Origin: Pelistega suis
Lineage (GTDB): Bacteria > Pseudomonadota > Gammaproteobacteria > Burkholderiales > Burkholderiaceae_B
Assembly (NCBI RefSeq): GCF_013133795.1
Contig: NZ_JABGBN010000001.1
Location: 434,001 to 498,000 of the forward strand
DNA length: 64,000 nt
Reading direction: 5' to 3'
The first letter of the stretch is position 1. Every line of letters begins with the position of its first letter. A program made the position numbers and the translations under genes. This document shows, in pieces, positions 54,982-64,000 of this stretch. The notes below the pieces were generated by a model. The model was not told the origin of the DNA. It did not search any database and saw nothing but the letters and a program-made list of their open reading frames with translations.

Positions 54982-54984
54982 AAA

Positions 54985-56466
54985 ATGCAACACTCAAAAA
55001 AATGGTTAAAAATTGCTTTGGTCGCATTGCCTGGTCTAGTATTGACATTACCAGAGGCAGAGGCACAAAAAGTATCAACAACTAAAAAGCAGCAAACACA
55101 GGGGAGTTTTGCTGATGGTATCGCAGCGATTGTGAATACTGATGTAATTACACAAAAAGAAGTAAATAGTCGTATGTCGACTATGCGTGTATCAGGAAAT
55201 CCTCAGTCACAAGAGGCTGTCTTATCAACCTTGATTGATGAGCATTTAATGAATGAACAAGCGAACTTGTTTGGCATTCGTATTACTCCTGATCGTGTTC
55301 AGCAAGCATTGATAGGAATTGCTGCTGAAAATGGCATGACCTTAGCACAGTTACAAGCGGCTGCTAAACAACACGGCATAAACTGGGATGATTATACGGC
55401 CAATATTTCTCAACAAATTCGTATGGATGAGCTACGTACACGAGTTGTACAGTCTCGTGTGCATGTGAGTGAGTTTGATGTGGATGCTTTCCTTCGTCAG
55501 CACCCAACAGGCATGTACCCAGAGTATAAACAAGCGATTAAATATGAACCTCGTTATGAGAAACGTGAGGTAGTTGAGCGTAGTTTTGACCCTAAAGCAA
55601 TTGCATTCCAACATATTTTTGTTCGAGTACCTGATAATTCTTCTCCAGAGGTGGTGGAGGCTGCACGTAAAAAAGCCAATGAAGCTTTAGCTAAACTTCG
55701 CCGAGGACAGAGTTTTGAGAGTGTAGCAAGACAGTATTCTGAGGGGCCTGAGGCGCAAAATGGCGGTAACTTAGGTATTCGCATGAACGAGGATTGGCCT
55801 GTATTGTTTATGAGTATGACTAAAAAGGTTCAAGATGGTTCTACGACAGGGGTTTTTAAAGCACCGAATGGTTTTCATATCCTAAAAGTTGTTGAGCGTC
55901 GAGGGGTAATTAATGAGCGTCGTAAAGTAGTGAGTGTACGCCTGCCTGATCCTCCTCAACCTCAATTATCACCACGCGAGCTAGCGGCTCGTCATAATGG
56001 ACCAGTAGAAGTGACAGAATCTCATGTTCGTCATATTTTAGTACGTACTACGCCTGTATTCTCTGATGCACAAGCTAAAGCGCGTATTGATGAGATTTAC
56101 CAACGTCTACAATCGGGTGAGCCGTTCGCTGATGTTGCATTGAAATACTCACAAGATGCCTCAGCTCCATTAGGAGGCGATATTGGGTGGTTAGCACCAG
56201 GTCAAGCAGACCCAGCTTTTGAGCAAGCTACCTTTGCTTTACAACCTGGTCAGGTGAGTGGTCCTGTGCGTAGTCAATTTGGTTGGCATATTATTGAAGT
56301 TCTTGATCGCCGTACCGAAGATAAGCAAGCACAAATTCGTCGTGATTTAGCGCGTGAGACTTTGTATCAAGAACAAGGCGAGAATATCTTACAGGATTGG
56401 TTACGTCAATTGCGTACACAAGCCTATATCGATAATCGCATTACTGGCGAAAAGACAATCCGTTAA
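54985..56466 (+). CDS. surA: Periplasmic chaperone and peptidyl-prolyl isomerase SurA
   Basis: SurA escorts outer-membrane proteins, including LptD, to the BAM complex. The 493 residues have a signal peptide (about 1-27), an N-terminal chaperone core with [17 protein letters not shown], and two parvulin domains (about 205-305 and 345-450). [14 protein letters not shown] and [13 protein letters not shown] open the two domains. A C-terminal helix completes the core. An insert of charged residues (about 178-205) before parvulin 1 is longer than in E. coli. It begins 3 bases after lptD and runs straight into rsmA. Confidence 0.94.
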   Translation: MQHSKKWLKIALVALPGLVLTLPEAEAQKVSTTKKQQTQGSFADGIAAIVNTDVITQKEVNSRMSTMRVSGNPQSQEAVLSTLIDEHLMNEQANLFGIRITPDRVQQALIGIAAENGMTLAQLQAAAKQHGINWDDYTANISQQIRMDELRTRVVQSRVHVSEFDVDAFLRQHPTGMYPEYKQAIKYEPRYEKREVVERSFDPKAIAFQHIFVRVPDNSSPEVVEAARKKANEALAKLRRGQSFESVARQYSEGPEAQNGGNLGIRMNEDWPVLFMSMTKKVQDGSTTGVFKAPNGFHILKVVERRGVINERRKVVSVRLPDPPQPQLSPRELAARHNGPVEVTESHVRHILVRTTPVFSDAQAKARIDEIYQRLQSGEPFADVALKYSQDASAPLGGDIGWLAPGQADPAFEQATFALQPGQVSGPVRSQFGWHIIEVLDRRTEDKQAQIRRDLARETLYQEQGENILQDWLRQLRTQAYIDNRITGEKTIR

Positions 56467-56468
56467 TA

Positions 56469-57242
56469 ATGGCTCAACATAAAGCACGTAAACGCTTTGG
56501 TCAGAATTTTTTAACTGACCAAAGCATTCCTGAGGCGATTGTTCGCGCTATTCATCCAGAGTCCTCGGATACTATCGTTGAGATTGGTCCGGGACTTTCT
56601 GCCTTGACTAACCCTCTATTGGAGAGGGTTGATCATTTACGTGTGGTGGAAATTGACCGTGATTTAGCGGCTCGATTACGTCATCACTATAGTCCAAAGC
56701 GACTTACCGTGATTGAGGCAGATGCGTTAACAGTCGATTTCAGTCAATTTGGACAGGGTGTACGTATTGTTGGTAATCTACCTTACAATATTTCTAGCCC
56801 CTTATTATTCCATTTAATGGAATCAGCGGATTATGTCCGTGATCAGCATTTTATGCTACAAAAAGAAGTCATTGATCGCATGGTGGCTAAACCGGGTGAT
56901 AGTGACTACGGTCGTTTGTCGGTGATGTTGCAGACGCGTTATAAGATGTATTCCTTATTTGATGTACCACCAGAGTGTTTTGACCCTCCACCTAAAGTGA
57001 TGTCTTCGGTGGTGCGGATGATTCCTTTGGGGGCAGATAGACCAGTCGCTCAAGACCCTGTCATGTTTGCTCGTCTTGTTACGCAAGCCTTTGCCCAGCG
57101 CCGTAAAATGCTGAGAGGCTCACTAAAAGATTGGCAAATTAATTGGCAAGCACTAGGCATTCCTGAAACCGCTCGTGCAGAAGAACTAAGTGTGATGGAC
57201 TTTATTCGAATGTCGGATTTTTGTAGTCAGCAAAAATCATAA
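56469..57242 (+). CDS. rsmA: 16S rRNA dimethyladenosine transferase
   Basis: RsmA (KsgA) dimethylates two adjacent adenines near the 3' end of 16S rRNA as a late 30S assembly check. The 257 residues contain [20 protein letters not shown]-binding motif [12 protein letters not shown] near residue 36, acidic VVEIDRDLA near 60 and catalytic motif [13 protein letters not shown] near 104. The ATG is 2 bases after the surA stop. Loss of KsgA gives kasugamycin resistance. In many relatives pdxA lies just before it; here it does not. Confidence 0.96.
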   Translation: MAQHKARKRFGQNFLTDQSIPEAIVRAIHPESSDTIVEIGPGLSALTNPLLERVDHLRVVEIDRDLAARLRHHYSPKRLTVIEADALTVDFSQFGQGVRIVGNLPYNISSPLLFHLMESADYVRDQHFMLQKEVIDRMVAKPGDSDYGRLSVMLQTRYKMYSLFDVPPECFDPPPKVMSSVVRMIPLGADRPVAQDPVMFARLVTQAFAQRRKMLRGSLKDWQINWQALGIPETARAEELSVMDFIRMSDFCSQQKS

Positions 57243-57273
57243 GACAACGTAATTCAGACTTTCTAATAGTGCA

Positions 57274-57300
57274 AATCCCCGCATTGAGCGGGGATTGTTC
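57274..57300 (+). terminator. Terminator after rsmA
   Basis: A 9-base GC-rich perfect stem (57274-57282 with 57288-57296) with a 5-base loop, followed by GTTCTTTCT, ends the lptD-surA-rsmA transcript before a convergent gene. Confidence 0.8.
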
Positions 57301-57333
57301 TTTCTATATAAGTATCTAGGTACTAGTGCAGGC

Positions 57334-58689
57334 TTATAGGAATACTAGGCTTAAAATCCAAACAGTGATGATACCAGCAATACCTTGTGTTAGTGTGGCG
57401 ACTGTTTGAGCCTTATAAGCAGTAGCTACTTTCATGCGGCTAAATTGACTCACGACCCAGAAGAAGCTGTCATTAGCGTGAGATACTGTCATACCACCAG
57501 CACCGATAGCCATTACTGTTAATACACGACCCATATCAGAGTCTAAACCTAATTGTGGAAGCATAGGAGCAACGAGTGCAGAAGTGGCTACAAGTGCAAC
57601 AGTTGTCGAACCTTGTGCTGTTTTAAGTGCTGCTGCTACGATAAATGGCATAAAGATACCGACACCTAAGCTAGATAATGTTTGACCGAGATAGTCACCA
57701 AGAGGTGTAGCTTTTAAAATGGCGCCAAATGAACCACCTGCCCCCGTAATGAGTAGGATGGGTGCGGCAAGTACGATACCTTCGACAACTACTTTATTAA
57801 ACTCATCCGCTTTGCTGCTGCCTTTTAATAGACCTAAAGCGGCAATTAAACCGGCTAATAGGGCGACAACAGGTTGTCCAAAGAAAGCCAGCACTTGTGC
57901 AACAGTACCTGTGCCTAATGGTTTGCTTGGGAAGGCAACAATTGTGCCTAAGCAGATTAAAGCGATAGGCAGAATAATGGGTAAGAAAGCGGCTGTTGCA
58001 GAAGGGAGTTGACCGTAGCTTTTACGAAGTTCTTCTGTTTTAGCTAATTGATCAGAGTGAATTTCTGGGAGTAGTTCAATGTCTTGTTTTAAGAAACGAT
58101 TCGCCCACCATAAACCAGCCATAGCGGTTACAAAGGCAACAAAAAGACCGACTAAAATAACAAGGCCTAAATTACTCTCTAAACCTAGATTCGCTGCTGC
58201 TGCGATAGGGCCTGGTGTCGGTGGAACAAAGGTATGAGTAGCATAAAGACCTGTTGCTAACGCCACGCTCATGGCCACTAGAGAGACTTTCATCTGTTTA
58301 GCGAGTGCTTCTTTTAATGAGTTAAGAATAATGTAACCAGAGTCACAAAAAACAGGAATAGATACAAGATAACCGATGATAGAAATGGTAAGCGTAGGGA
58401 AACGTTTACCCATGACTTTAATCACGGTTTCAGCTAAGGTAATGGCAGCGCCTGTGCGCTCTAAAATAACACCAATAATGGTACCTATTGCAATAACCAA
58501 ACCAATACCGCCCAGAATACCACCAAAACCAGTAGCGATATGCTTGACGATTTCATTGCTAGGGACTTGATAGGCAAAACCACCAATAAAGGCAGCACCA
58601 AGTAAGGCGAGGAATGGATGAAGTTTTAGCTTAGTCGTTGCCAATACAATAAAGGCAATGAGCAGTGCTAGTATTAACACGAGTGTCAT
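57334..58689 (-). CDS. GntP-family gluconate/glycerate-type permease
   Basis: A 451-residue inner-membrane proton symporter with about 12-14 helices. The GGFAYQVPSNEIVKHIATGFGGILGGIG segment, FVPPTPGPIAAA near residue 155 and the C-terminal SHANDSFFWVVSQFSRM segment match GntP. The family takes up gluconate and other sugar acids. Because the glycerate kinase gene lies 94 bases upstream on the same strand, glycerate is a better guess than gluconate here; this is inference. It is the last gene of the minus-strand run. Confidence 0.88.
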   Translation of the reverse strand: MTLVLILALLIAFIVLATTKLKLHPFLALLGAAFIGGFAYQVPSNEIVKHIATGFGGILGGIGLVIAIGTIIGVILERTGAAITLAETVIKVMGKRFPTLTISIIGYLVSIPVFCDSGYIILNSLKEALAKQMKVSLVAMSVALATGLYATHTFVPPTPGPIAAAANLGLESNLGLVILVGLFVAFVTAMAGLWWANRFLKQDIELLPEIHSDQLAKTEELRKSYGQLPSATAAFLPIILPIALICLGTIVAFPSKPLGTGTVAQVLAFFGQPVVALLAGLIAALGLLKGSSKADEFNKVVVEGIVLAAPILLITGAGGSFGAILKATPLGDYLGQTLSSLGVGIFMPFIVAAALKTAQGSTTVALVATSALVAPMLPQLGLDSDMGRVLTVMAIGAGGMTVSHANDSFFWVVSQFSRMKVATAYKAQTVATLTQGIAGIITVWILSLVFL

Positions 58690-58783
58690 AGTAAGCTCTC
58701 CCTGTAAAGAGTAATGTTTTAAGTATTAAATAAAATATAAATCGAAAATTCTATTCAAGCAATAGAGGAAAATGCGGATAAGC

Positions 58784-59920
58784 TTATACTACCTTACTCA
58801 TCCATAGCCGGATTAAATCATTGGTTTTTTGTCGAAGTAAAGGAGCACATTGTTGCATCGATTCTTGTAATGTTAATGGTCCACTACTGATACTAAAGGC
58901 GGCGGTTAAGCCTTGAGAGTACAAATCTTGATAATGTCCATGTACGGCACCACCTAAGGCAATCAGGGGTTTTTTATACTGTTGACTGAGGGAAGCAATA
59001 CCGGCGATTGTTTTTCCTTGGAGGGTTTGAGCATCAATACAGCCCTCACCCGTAATCACTAAATCAGCTTCTTGGATATGTTTGGCAAGTTGTGAGTATT
59101 CGGCAATGACATCAATACCTGGTTTGAATTGTGCATTTAAAAAGGCTAAAGCAGCAAATCCTAGACCACCAGCAGCACCTGATCCTGCAGCTTGGCTATA
59201 ATCTTTTTGTACGCATGTAGCTACCAGTTCTGCATAGCGTTGATGATGGGTATTTAATTCGATAACTTGTTCTGGGGTAGCACCTTTTTGAGGACCAAAA
59301 ATATGAGAAGCACCTTGTGGGCCATATAAGGGATTACGTACATCTGAGGCAAGAATAATCTCTAAAGATTGTAGTCGTTTATCTAAAGAGGAAATATCAA
59401 TGTGATGAATGTCTGCAAAGACTTTTGGGGTTGGTTGGTCAATCAGCTGAGCATTTTTATCATAGAATTTGACTCCCAAGGCATTCACCATACCTAGGCC
59501 AGCATCGTTTGTAGCTGAGCCCCCTAAACCTAAAATGAGACGCTTTATTGGATAGTTAAGGGCTTCTTTAATAAGAAGACCCACACCATAGGTGGAGGAG
59601 GCATAGATATCACGGTTTGCTTTGGGAATTTGCTCTAGACCTGCAGCAGATGCCATTTCGATAACGGCAGTGTCTTCTTCAATCAAAGCCCATTGGGCGG
59701 TAATCTCTTGTCCTAGTGCATTGACTGTCGTGTGTTCGATTAAACGACTATTAGTACTTTGAGCAATAGCGGCGACAGTCCCTTCGCCCCCGTCAGCCAT
59801 AGGGATACAGTAGATGGTGGCATCAGGGACTGCATCCAGAATGCCTTGTTTAATAGCAATCGCAGCATCTGCGGCAGAAAGACTTTCTTTAAAAGAATCG
59901 GGAGCAACAACAATAATCAT
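58784..59920 (-). CDS. Glycerate 2-kinase, GarK/GlxK type
   Basis: A 378-residue glycerate kinase type 1 that phosphorylates D-glycerate, feeding it into glycolysis. Landmarks are PDSFKESLSAADAA near residue 8, MADGGEGTVAAIA near 43, the LGGSATNDAGLGM motif near 131 and GAAGGLGFAALAFL near 246. E. coli has two such kinases (GarK, GlxK) in glucarate and glyoxylate pathways; which is equivalent cannot be told from this alone. Its neighbour gntP-type permease suggests glycerate uptake and use. No tartronate semialdehyde genes are in the window. Confidence 0.9.
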   Translation of the reverse strand: MIIVVAPDSFKESLSAADAAIAIKQGILDAVPDATIYCIPMADGGEGTVAAIAQSTNSRLIEHTTVNALGQEITAQWALIEEDTAVIEMASAAGLEQIPKANRDIYASSTYGVGLLIKEALNYPIKRLILGLGGSATNDAGLGMVNALGVKFYDKNAQLIDQPTPKVFADIHHIDISSLDKRLQSLEIILASDVRNPLYGPQGASHIFGPQKGATPEQVIELNTHHQRYAELVATCVQKDYSQAAGSGAAGGLGFAALAFLNAQFKPGIDVIAEYSQLAKHIQEADLVITGEGCIDAQTLQGKTIAGIASLSQQYKKPLIALGGAVHGHYQDLYSQGLTAAFSISSGPLTLQESMQQCAPLLRQKTNDLIRLWMSKVV

Positions 59921-59943
59921 AGGACAAGAGAGCGTAGTATTTA

Positions 59944-60366
59944 TTAATCGTGTAAGCCTTTACCAGTCGCATTCATATCTTTGCGCTCGATAAATTCAAT
60001 TTTATAACCATCAGGGTCTTCTACAAAGGCAATCACTGTGGTACCGCCTTTGACCGGGCCTGCTTCTCGAGTCACTTTGCCACCTGCTTTTTTGACAGCT
60101 TCACAAGCAGCATAAGCATCAGGAACTCCGATAGCGATATGACCATAGGCAGTACCCAAGTCATAGCTTTCTACCCCATAGTTATAGGTCAATTCAAGTT
60201 CGGCTTGTTCTGGATTTGCTGCAAAACCTAGAAAAGCTAAGTCGTATTTGTACTCTGGATTAGAGGAGGTGCGTAGTAATTTCATCCCTAATACTTTGGT
60301 ATAAAATTCAATTGAACGTTCAAGATTACCAACGCGAAGCATCGTGTGTAAAAATTGCATAGTCAT
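59944..60366 (-). CDS. gloA: Lactoylglutathione lyase (glyoxalase I)
   Basis: GloA converts the methylglyoxal-glutathione hemithioacetal to S-lactoylglutathione. The 140 residues form the two beta-alpha-beta units of the family. Metal-ligand positions are His at 5-6 ([16 protein letters not shown]), Glu in ELELTYNYG, His in GHIAIGV and Glu in YKIEFIER, matching the Ni-type bacterial GloA. AGGATGAC precedes the ATG. It is downstream of the YgjP-type gene by 14 bases and upstream of glycerate kinase by 23. Confidence 0.95.
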   Translation of the reverse strand: MTMQFLHTMLRVGNLERSIEFYTKVLGMKLLRTSSNPEYKYDLAFLGFAANPEQAELELTYNYGVESYDLGTAYGHIAIGVPDAYAACEAVKKAGGKVTREAGPVKGGTTVIAFVEDPDGYKIEFIERKDMNATGKGLHD

Positions 60367-60380
60367 CCTTTTAGATAGGT

Positions 60381-61115
60381 TTAGGTCAGAGTATGTAAAC
60401 TTTGTTGCTTAATCGCTTTTTTATGTGGTTCATAATTAGGCATAATAGTAGCGACTTCTTGCCAGAAAGCTTTACTGTGATTCATATGTTTTAGATGGGC
60501 TAACTCATGAGCAATAACATAGTCAATCTGCTCGGGGGATAGATGGATCAAACGCCAGTTTAAACCAATAACACCTCGGCTATTACATTGCCCCCAACTT
60601 TGTAGTGCGTTACTCAATCGGAAGGCATGAGGTTTGCGACCAGTGGTCTGATAAAACCATGCTAAGCGATGTTCGAACCATTGATAAGCTTGTCGTTTTA
60701 ACCAGAATTCACAGGAGTCTTGAATACTTACACCGTGATGCGGGTAGATGATATTATCGACTAAGAGGATATCACCATCTTGAGGTGCATTCACCTCCCC
60801 CAAAAAAAGAGGGGTGTCATGCGTAAAATGCTGTTTTAGCTCAATAGTACGACCGAGATAACGAATGGTTTTGCCTAGTTCCCAATGATTTAAGGAAGGA
60901 GGGCGAGAGGCCTCTATTTCCGCTAGTTTATTGATAAACCATTTGGCAAATTGACGAAGATAGCGTTCGGCCGTACTAATAGGCTCGCTGAGATTGGCAT
61001 GCACAACGACCCCATCGTAGCCCACTTTAACCTTAAAGCGTACGCGACGGATACGTTTTAAGGTGTAGTTAATGGTGCCGTGCGTTGTGCGAACACTATG
61101 ATAACTGGTCTGCAT
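60381..61115 (-). CDS. YgjP-like (M48/DUF45) zinc metallopeptidase
   Basis: A 244-residue protein with the zinc motif [16 protein letters not shown] near residue 200 (HExxH plus a downstream His) and [16 protein letters not shown] before it, as in the YgjP family of putative metal-dependent hydrolases. I chose the ATG at 61115, which overlaps plsC by 20 bases; a GTG at 61166 is possible but lies deeper inside plsC. The first half is rich in Arg and Lys. The substrate is unknown for the family. It lies in the conserved glyS-gmhB-plsC-ygjP-gloA run. Confidence 0.82.
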   Translation of the reverse strand: MQTSYHSVRTTHGTINYTLKRIRRVRFKVKVGYDGVVVHANLSEPISTAERYLRQFAKWFINKLAEIEASRPPSLNHWELGKTIRYLGRTIELKQHFTHDTPLFLGEVNAPQDGDILLVDNIIYPHHGVSIQDSCEFWLKRQAYQWFEHRLAWFYQTTGRKPHAFRLSNALQSWGQCNSRGVIGLNWRLIHLSPEQIDYVIAHELAHLKHMNHSKAFWQEVATIMPNYEPHKKAIKQQSLHTLT

Positions 61116-61830
61116 ATATTTCAGGATTGAGTATACGCATTTCGGCTTCAATCCAGTCTTCCACACGTTGGTTGAGTTCTTCAGGACTTAATCCTTCGGG
61201 AGAAATAACAGGACCGATAGAAACGGTGATTAAACCCGGTTTTTTTAGGAAGGCTTGACGTGGCCAACACATACCTGCATTTAAGGCAACAGGTACGACA
61301 GGGCATTGTGCATGGACGGCAAGACGAGCACCACCGAGTTTATAGCGTCCTTTTTGACCCACAGGTATACGAGTTCCTTCTGGAAAAATGACGATATTAC
61401 GATCTTCTTGTAGTCGTTGCGTACCTTTTTCCATGACTTGTAGCATGGAGTCTCTACCAGCACTGCGATCGATAGCAATTTGTTGAACGCTTGCTAATCC
61501 CCAGCCAAAGAAGGGAATATAGTGCAGTTCTTTTTTATGGACATAAGTAAGACTTCGTTTGAACATTAATGGGAAGAAAATGGTTTCCCATGCGGATTGA
61601 TGTTTTGCGAGATAGAGAGTGGCCTGATCGGGAATGTTTTCTGTACCCTTTACTTGATACCGAACACCACAGATGACTTTGAGGCCATCAATAATTAAGC
61701 GATTCCAAATAGTGATGAATTTCCAGCGCCAAGTTAAGGGGAAAATAATAAGAAAGCCAGAAAGAATACCAAAAATAATGGTGAAAATACCGAGATAAAT
61801 CGCAAAGATGGTAGAGCGAATGTAAATCAT
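61096..61830 (-). CDS. plsC: 1-acyl-sn-glycerol-3-phosphate acyltransferase
   Basis: PlsC acylates lysophosphatidic acid at position 2 to phosphatidate in phospholipid synthesis. From the ATG at 61830, with GAGGAG 10 bases upstream, the protein has 244 residues, like E. coli PlsC (245). A longer frame to 61860 has no ribosome site. A membrane helix lies at about 4-30. The acyltransferase motif I is KHQSAWET, with Glu rather than Asp in the HX4D position; FPEGTR is motif III. It lies 7 bases after gmhB. HX4E is common in betaproteobacterial homologues, so activity is likely. Confidence 0.9.
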   Translation of the reverse strand: MIYIRSTIFAIYLGIFTIIFGILSGFLIIFPLTWRWKFITIWNRLIIDGLKVICGVRYQVKGTENIPDQATLYLAKHQSAWETIFFPLMFKRSLTYVHKKELHYIPFFGWGLASVQQIAIDRSAGRDSMLQVMEKGTQRLQEDRNIVIFPEGTRIPVGQKGRYKLGGARLAVHAQCPVVPVALNAGMCWPRQAFLKKPGLITVSIGPVISPEGLSPEELNQRVEDWIEAEMRILNPEIYADQLS

Positions 61831-61837
61831 AGAGGGA

Positions 61838-62377
61838 TTACTCCTCAAGAAGTTTTTCAACGACTTCTGATAAATTAGAACTCATGAGTGTACCAGCAGG
61901 GAGATTGCCATTTGCTAAGGTTTTTTGACCATTACCAGTAAGTACTAGCCATGTTTTAAAACCCGCAGAAGTGGCGGCCTGTAAATCACGTAAGCTATCA
62001 CCAACAGCAAAAAACTGTTGGGAATCAGTAATGCCATAACGTTTTTTTATTTCGTTAAATATGCCTGGTAAGGGTTTACGACAATCACACTGTTCATCGG
62101 GGTGGTGAGGGCAGATAAAAAAAGCATCAATACTCGCGCCAAGTGCTTTGAGTTGAGATTGAAGTTTTTTGTGCATTGCGTTGAGGTCGTGGATAGTAAA
62201 CAGTCCGCGACCTAAACCTGATTGATTGGTCGCTACAACGACTTTATAACCCGCATGATAGAGCTGAGCGATTGCCTCAATACTTCCCGGTAAGGCAATC
62301 CACTCATCCGCATTTTTAACGAATTCGGCACTTTCGTGATTGATTACGCCGTCTCGATCTAAAATGATTAACTTCAT
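61838..62377 (-). CDS. gmhB: D-glycero-beta-D-manno-heptose 1,7-bisphosphate 7-phosphatase
   Basis: A HAD-superfamily phosphatase of 179 residues in ADP-heptose synthesis for the LPS inner core. ILDRDGVIN near residue 4 carries the nucleophile Asp. A zinc site is formed by CPHHPDEQCDCRKP near residue 95 and NQSGLGRG provides motif II. The FAVGDSLRDLQAA segment is the final HAD motif. The ATG overlaps the glyS stop by 4 bases. Heptose synthesis partners are not in this window. Confidence 0.93.
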   Translation of the reverse strand: MKLIILDRDGVINHESAEFVKNADEWIALPGSIEAIAQLYHAGYKVVVATNQSGLGRGLFTIHDLNAMHKKLQSQLKALGASIDAFFICPHHPDEQCDCRKPLPGIFNEIKKRYGITDSQQFFAVGDSLRDLQAATSAGFKTWLVLTGNGQKTLANGNLPAGTLMSSNLSEVVEKLLEE

Positions 62378-64000
62378 TGAGCGAGTTTCGATAAGTCAGC
62401 AACCAAGTTCATCGTTGCATGTAGTTTATTTAAAAGTGCTAAACGATTTTGACGCACTGCAGGGTCTTCTGCCATTACCATCACATCGTTAAAGAACGTA
62501 TCGACAGCATCCCGTGTTTTTGCCACACTTTGTAAAGCTTGCGTAAACTCTGCTTGAGCAAAATGTGTTTGTGCAACTGGTGCAACCTCGTCAATGACTT
62601 TTGCTAATGTGATTTCTGCAGCATCTGTCAGTTTTGTGTTATCAACGGTTCCGACGTCGCCTTCGACTTTCTTCAATAAATTACCAATGCGTTTATTGGC
62701 AGCAGCAAGACTGCTCGCTTCAGGTAATGTACTAAAGTGACTTACTGCATTCACGCGAGCGGCTACTTCATCTAAATCTGGATTTAGTGCCAAAACAGCA
62801 TCGACCACAAAACGGTCATTGTTTGTTTGTAATTGATGGCGTAAGCGTTCAAAAATAAAGTCTTGGACTTCAGTTGCTGTTGCTTGGTTAATCTCGATGT
62901 TTTCTTTGCTAAATAAGCTTTGTGCAAATTTGAGTAAATCAATGAGTTTGAGTTTGTCTGCACGGTTAAAGACTTGTGCTTGCTGAAGTGCATCAAATGC
63001 ACTAATAATGCCAAGTGCAGCACGGCGTAGAGCATAAGGATCACGTTCGCCTGTCGGTAATAAGCCAATTCCCCAAATGCCGACAAGCGTTTCAATACGC
63101 TCTGCAATAAAGAGGGCAACGCTAGTGAGGTTATCTTCTGATACGGGCTTGTCAAAGCGAACAAGATATTGGTCTGCAATTGCCTGAGCTACAGAAGGGT
63201 GCTCGCCATCGCCTTTTGCATAATAAGCACCAATAATGCCTTGCAATTCAGGGAACTCGCCGACCATATTAGAGGTAAGATCAGCTTTTGCTAAGAAAGC
63301 GGCACGATCTGCTTGTTCACTATTAGCACCGAGTTTTTCTGCAATATAGCGAGCTAAAGCACGGACACGTTCGACACGCGCAAGCTGAGTACCTAATTTA
63401 TTGTGGTAGACAATAGTACCCAATTGATCTACTCGACTTGCTAATGTTTGTTTGCGGTCTGTATTAAAGAAGAACTCAGCATCAGCCAAACGAGGGCGTA
63501 CAACACGTTCATTACCCTCGATAATATTGTGAGGGTCTTGTACTTGCATATTGCTGACAATGAGGAAGCGATGGCTAAGTTTGCCTGTATTCTTATCGAA
63601 AAGAGGGAAGTACTTTTGGTTTAAACGCATGGTGAGAATTAAGCACTCTTGCGGTACAGCTAAGAACTTCTCTTCAAATTGACCCACATAAATGGTTGGA
63701 TGCTCTACTAAAGAAGTGACTTCTTCTAGTAAATCTTCAACAGCAGGCTCATTGCCAATGCTTAAATTCAGTTCTTCTGCTTTTTGTGTTAGCGCTTGGC
63801 GAATCATTTGCAAACGCTCATCGTACGAGGCAATGACCATACCTTCTTGAGCAAGTTGTGTTGCATAGCTAGAGGCATTATCTAAATCAAAAGAGACTTT
63901 GCCCATAAAGCGATGCCCATGCGTTGTTTTGCTAGAGTCAAGACCTAAAGCGGTCACGGGAATTACATCACTACCATAAAGAGCAACTAAACCATGTGCA
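62374..64000 (-). CDS. glyS: Glycyl-tRNA synthetase beta subunit, C-terminal part
   Basis: The beta subunit of the alpha2beta2 glycyl-tRNA synthetase. The frame runs on past 63957 to the right edge without a stop (GSDVIPVTALGL is readable), so the N-terminal part lies outside and the GTG at 63957 is not the start. The part present, about 540 residues, contains LTMRLNQKYFPLFD, the FFNTDRKQTL segment and RDPYALRRAALGI. An HD-like and anticodon-binding domain close the protein. It is the first gene here of the run glyS-gmhB-plsC, with glyQ expected just beyond the edge. Confidence 0.95.
   Translation of the reverse strand, partial: AHGLVALYGSDVIPVTALGLDSSKTTHGHRFMGKVSFDLDNASSYATQLAQEGMVIASYDERLQMIRQALTQKAEELNLSIGNEPAVEDLLEEVTSLVEHPTIYVGQFEEKFLAVPQECLILTMRLNQKYFPLFDKNTGKLSHRFLIVSNMQVQDPHNIIEGNERVVRPRLADAEFFFNTDRKQTLASRVDQLGTIVYHNKLGTQLARVERVRALARYIAEKLGANSEQADRAAFLAKADLTSNMVGEFPELQGIIGAYYAKGDGEHPSVAQAIADQYLVRFDKPVSEDNLTSVALFIAERIETLVGIWGIGLLPTGERDPYALRRAALGIISAFDALQQAQVFNRADKLKLIDLLKFAQSLFSKENIEINQATATEVQDFIFERLRHQLQTNNDRFVVDAVLALNPDLDEVAARVNAVSHFSTLPEASSLAAANKRIGNLLKKVEGDVGTVDNTKLTDAAEITLAKVIDEVAPVAQTHFAQAEFTQALQSVAKTRDAVDTFFNDVMVMAEDPAVRQNRLALLNKLHATMNLVADLSKLAQ

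Noticed and set aside
61831-61860. Upstream start for plsC inside gmhB
   Set aside because: No ribosome site there, while the ATG at 61830 has GAGGAG and gives the normal family length.
62784-63179. 131-codon frame inside glyS
   Set aside because: Same strand, other frame of an unambiguous glyS; a composition shadow.
1-64000. CRISPR arrays, insertion sequences, prophage genes, tRNA or rRNA
   Set aside because: No regular spaced repeats, transposase-like frames, phage structural genes or cloverleaf-like intergenic segments were seen; the intergenic spaces are short and mostly explained by promoters and terminators.

Overview
The window is a gene-dense, AT-rich bacterial chromosome segment. 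The best inference is a betaproteobacterium of the Burkholderiales, family Alcaligenaceae (Pelistega/Oligella-like). This rests on the RisA/RisS-type OmpR pair, the double-length UvrA, the glyS-gmhB-plsC-YgjP-gloA order, the AmgK-MurU pair and the generally low GC. No species can be named from the sequence alone. I saw no rRNA, tRNA, CRISPR array, insertion sequence or prophage. The only obvious accessory module is one HigBA toxin-antitoxin pair.

Layout. 1-6513: the 3' part of a bacterial alpha-2-macroglobulin gene followed by pbpC. 6605-8632: a nitrilase-family amidase and class II fructose-bisphosphate aldolase. 8842-12466: purC-purE-purK plus a Sua5-type tRNA modification gene. 12463-13632 (minus): a manganese-riboswitch operon with a GDT1-family exporter and a T4-endonuclease-V-like protein. 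The only gene-free stretch above 300 bases (13415-13823) holds that riboswitch, its promoter and an FNR-like site for the cytochrome c peroxidase gene at 13824. 14986-17552: mmsA and a divergent LysR regulator. 17613-21447 (minus): chaC, pdxH, a flavin reductase, an FAD oxidoreductase and purU. 21560-25725: tcdA and two transporters. 25763-31399: a four-ATPase-domain double UvrA. 31466-35084: pdxA, an orphan 42-codon gene, a glycosyltransferase, higBA and an acidic-tailed unknown protein.

35233-37221: ettA and a small lipoprotein. 37296-43524 (minus): a YhiI-RbbA-YhhJ ABC export system with its own TolC-like outer-membrane factor. 43734-47485 (minus): glnS-minC-minD-minE. 47570-49843 (minus): an OmpR/EnvZ-type pair. 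49922-52448 (minus): amgK-murU plus a membrane-anchored coiled-coil protein. 52573-57242: lptD-surA-rsmA, lacking the pdxA often found between surA and rsmA. 57334-64000 (minus): a long run of close genes, glyS (cut by the right edge), gmhB, plsC, a YgjP-type metallopeptidase, gloA, glycerate kinase and a GntP-family permease.

Most of the window is housekeeping: purines, B6, envelope assembly and recycling, cell division and repair. The most unusual items are the asymmetric double UvrA, the Mn-riboswitch operon that also carries a DNA-glycosylase-fold protein without the usual catalytic Thr, the palindromic operator array of higBA, and the very basic 42-residue orphan gene.
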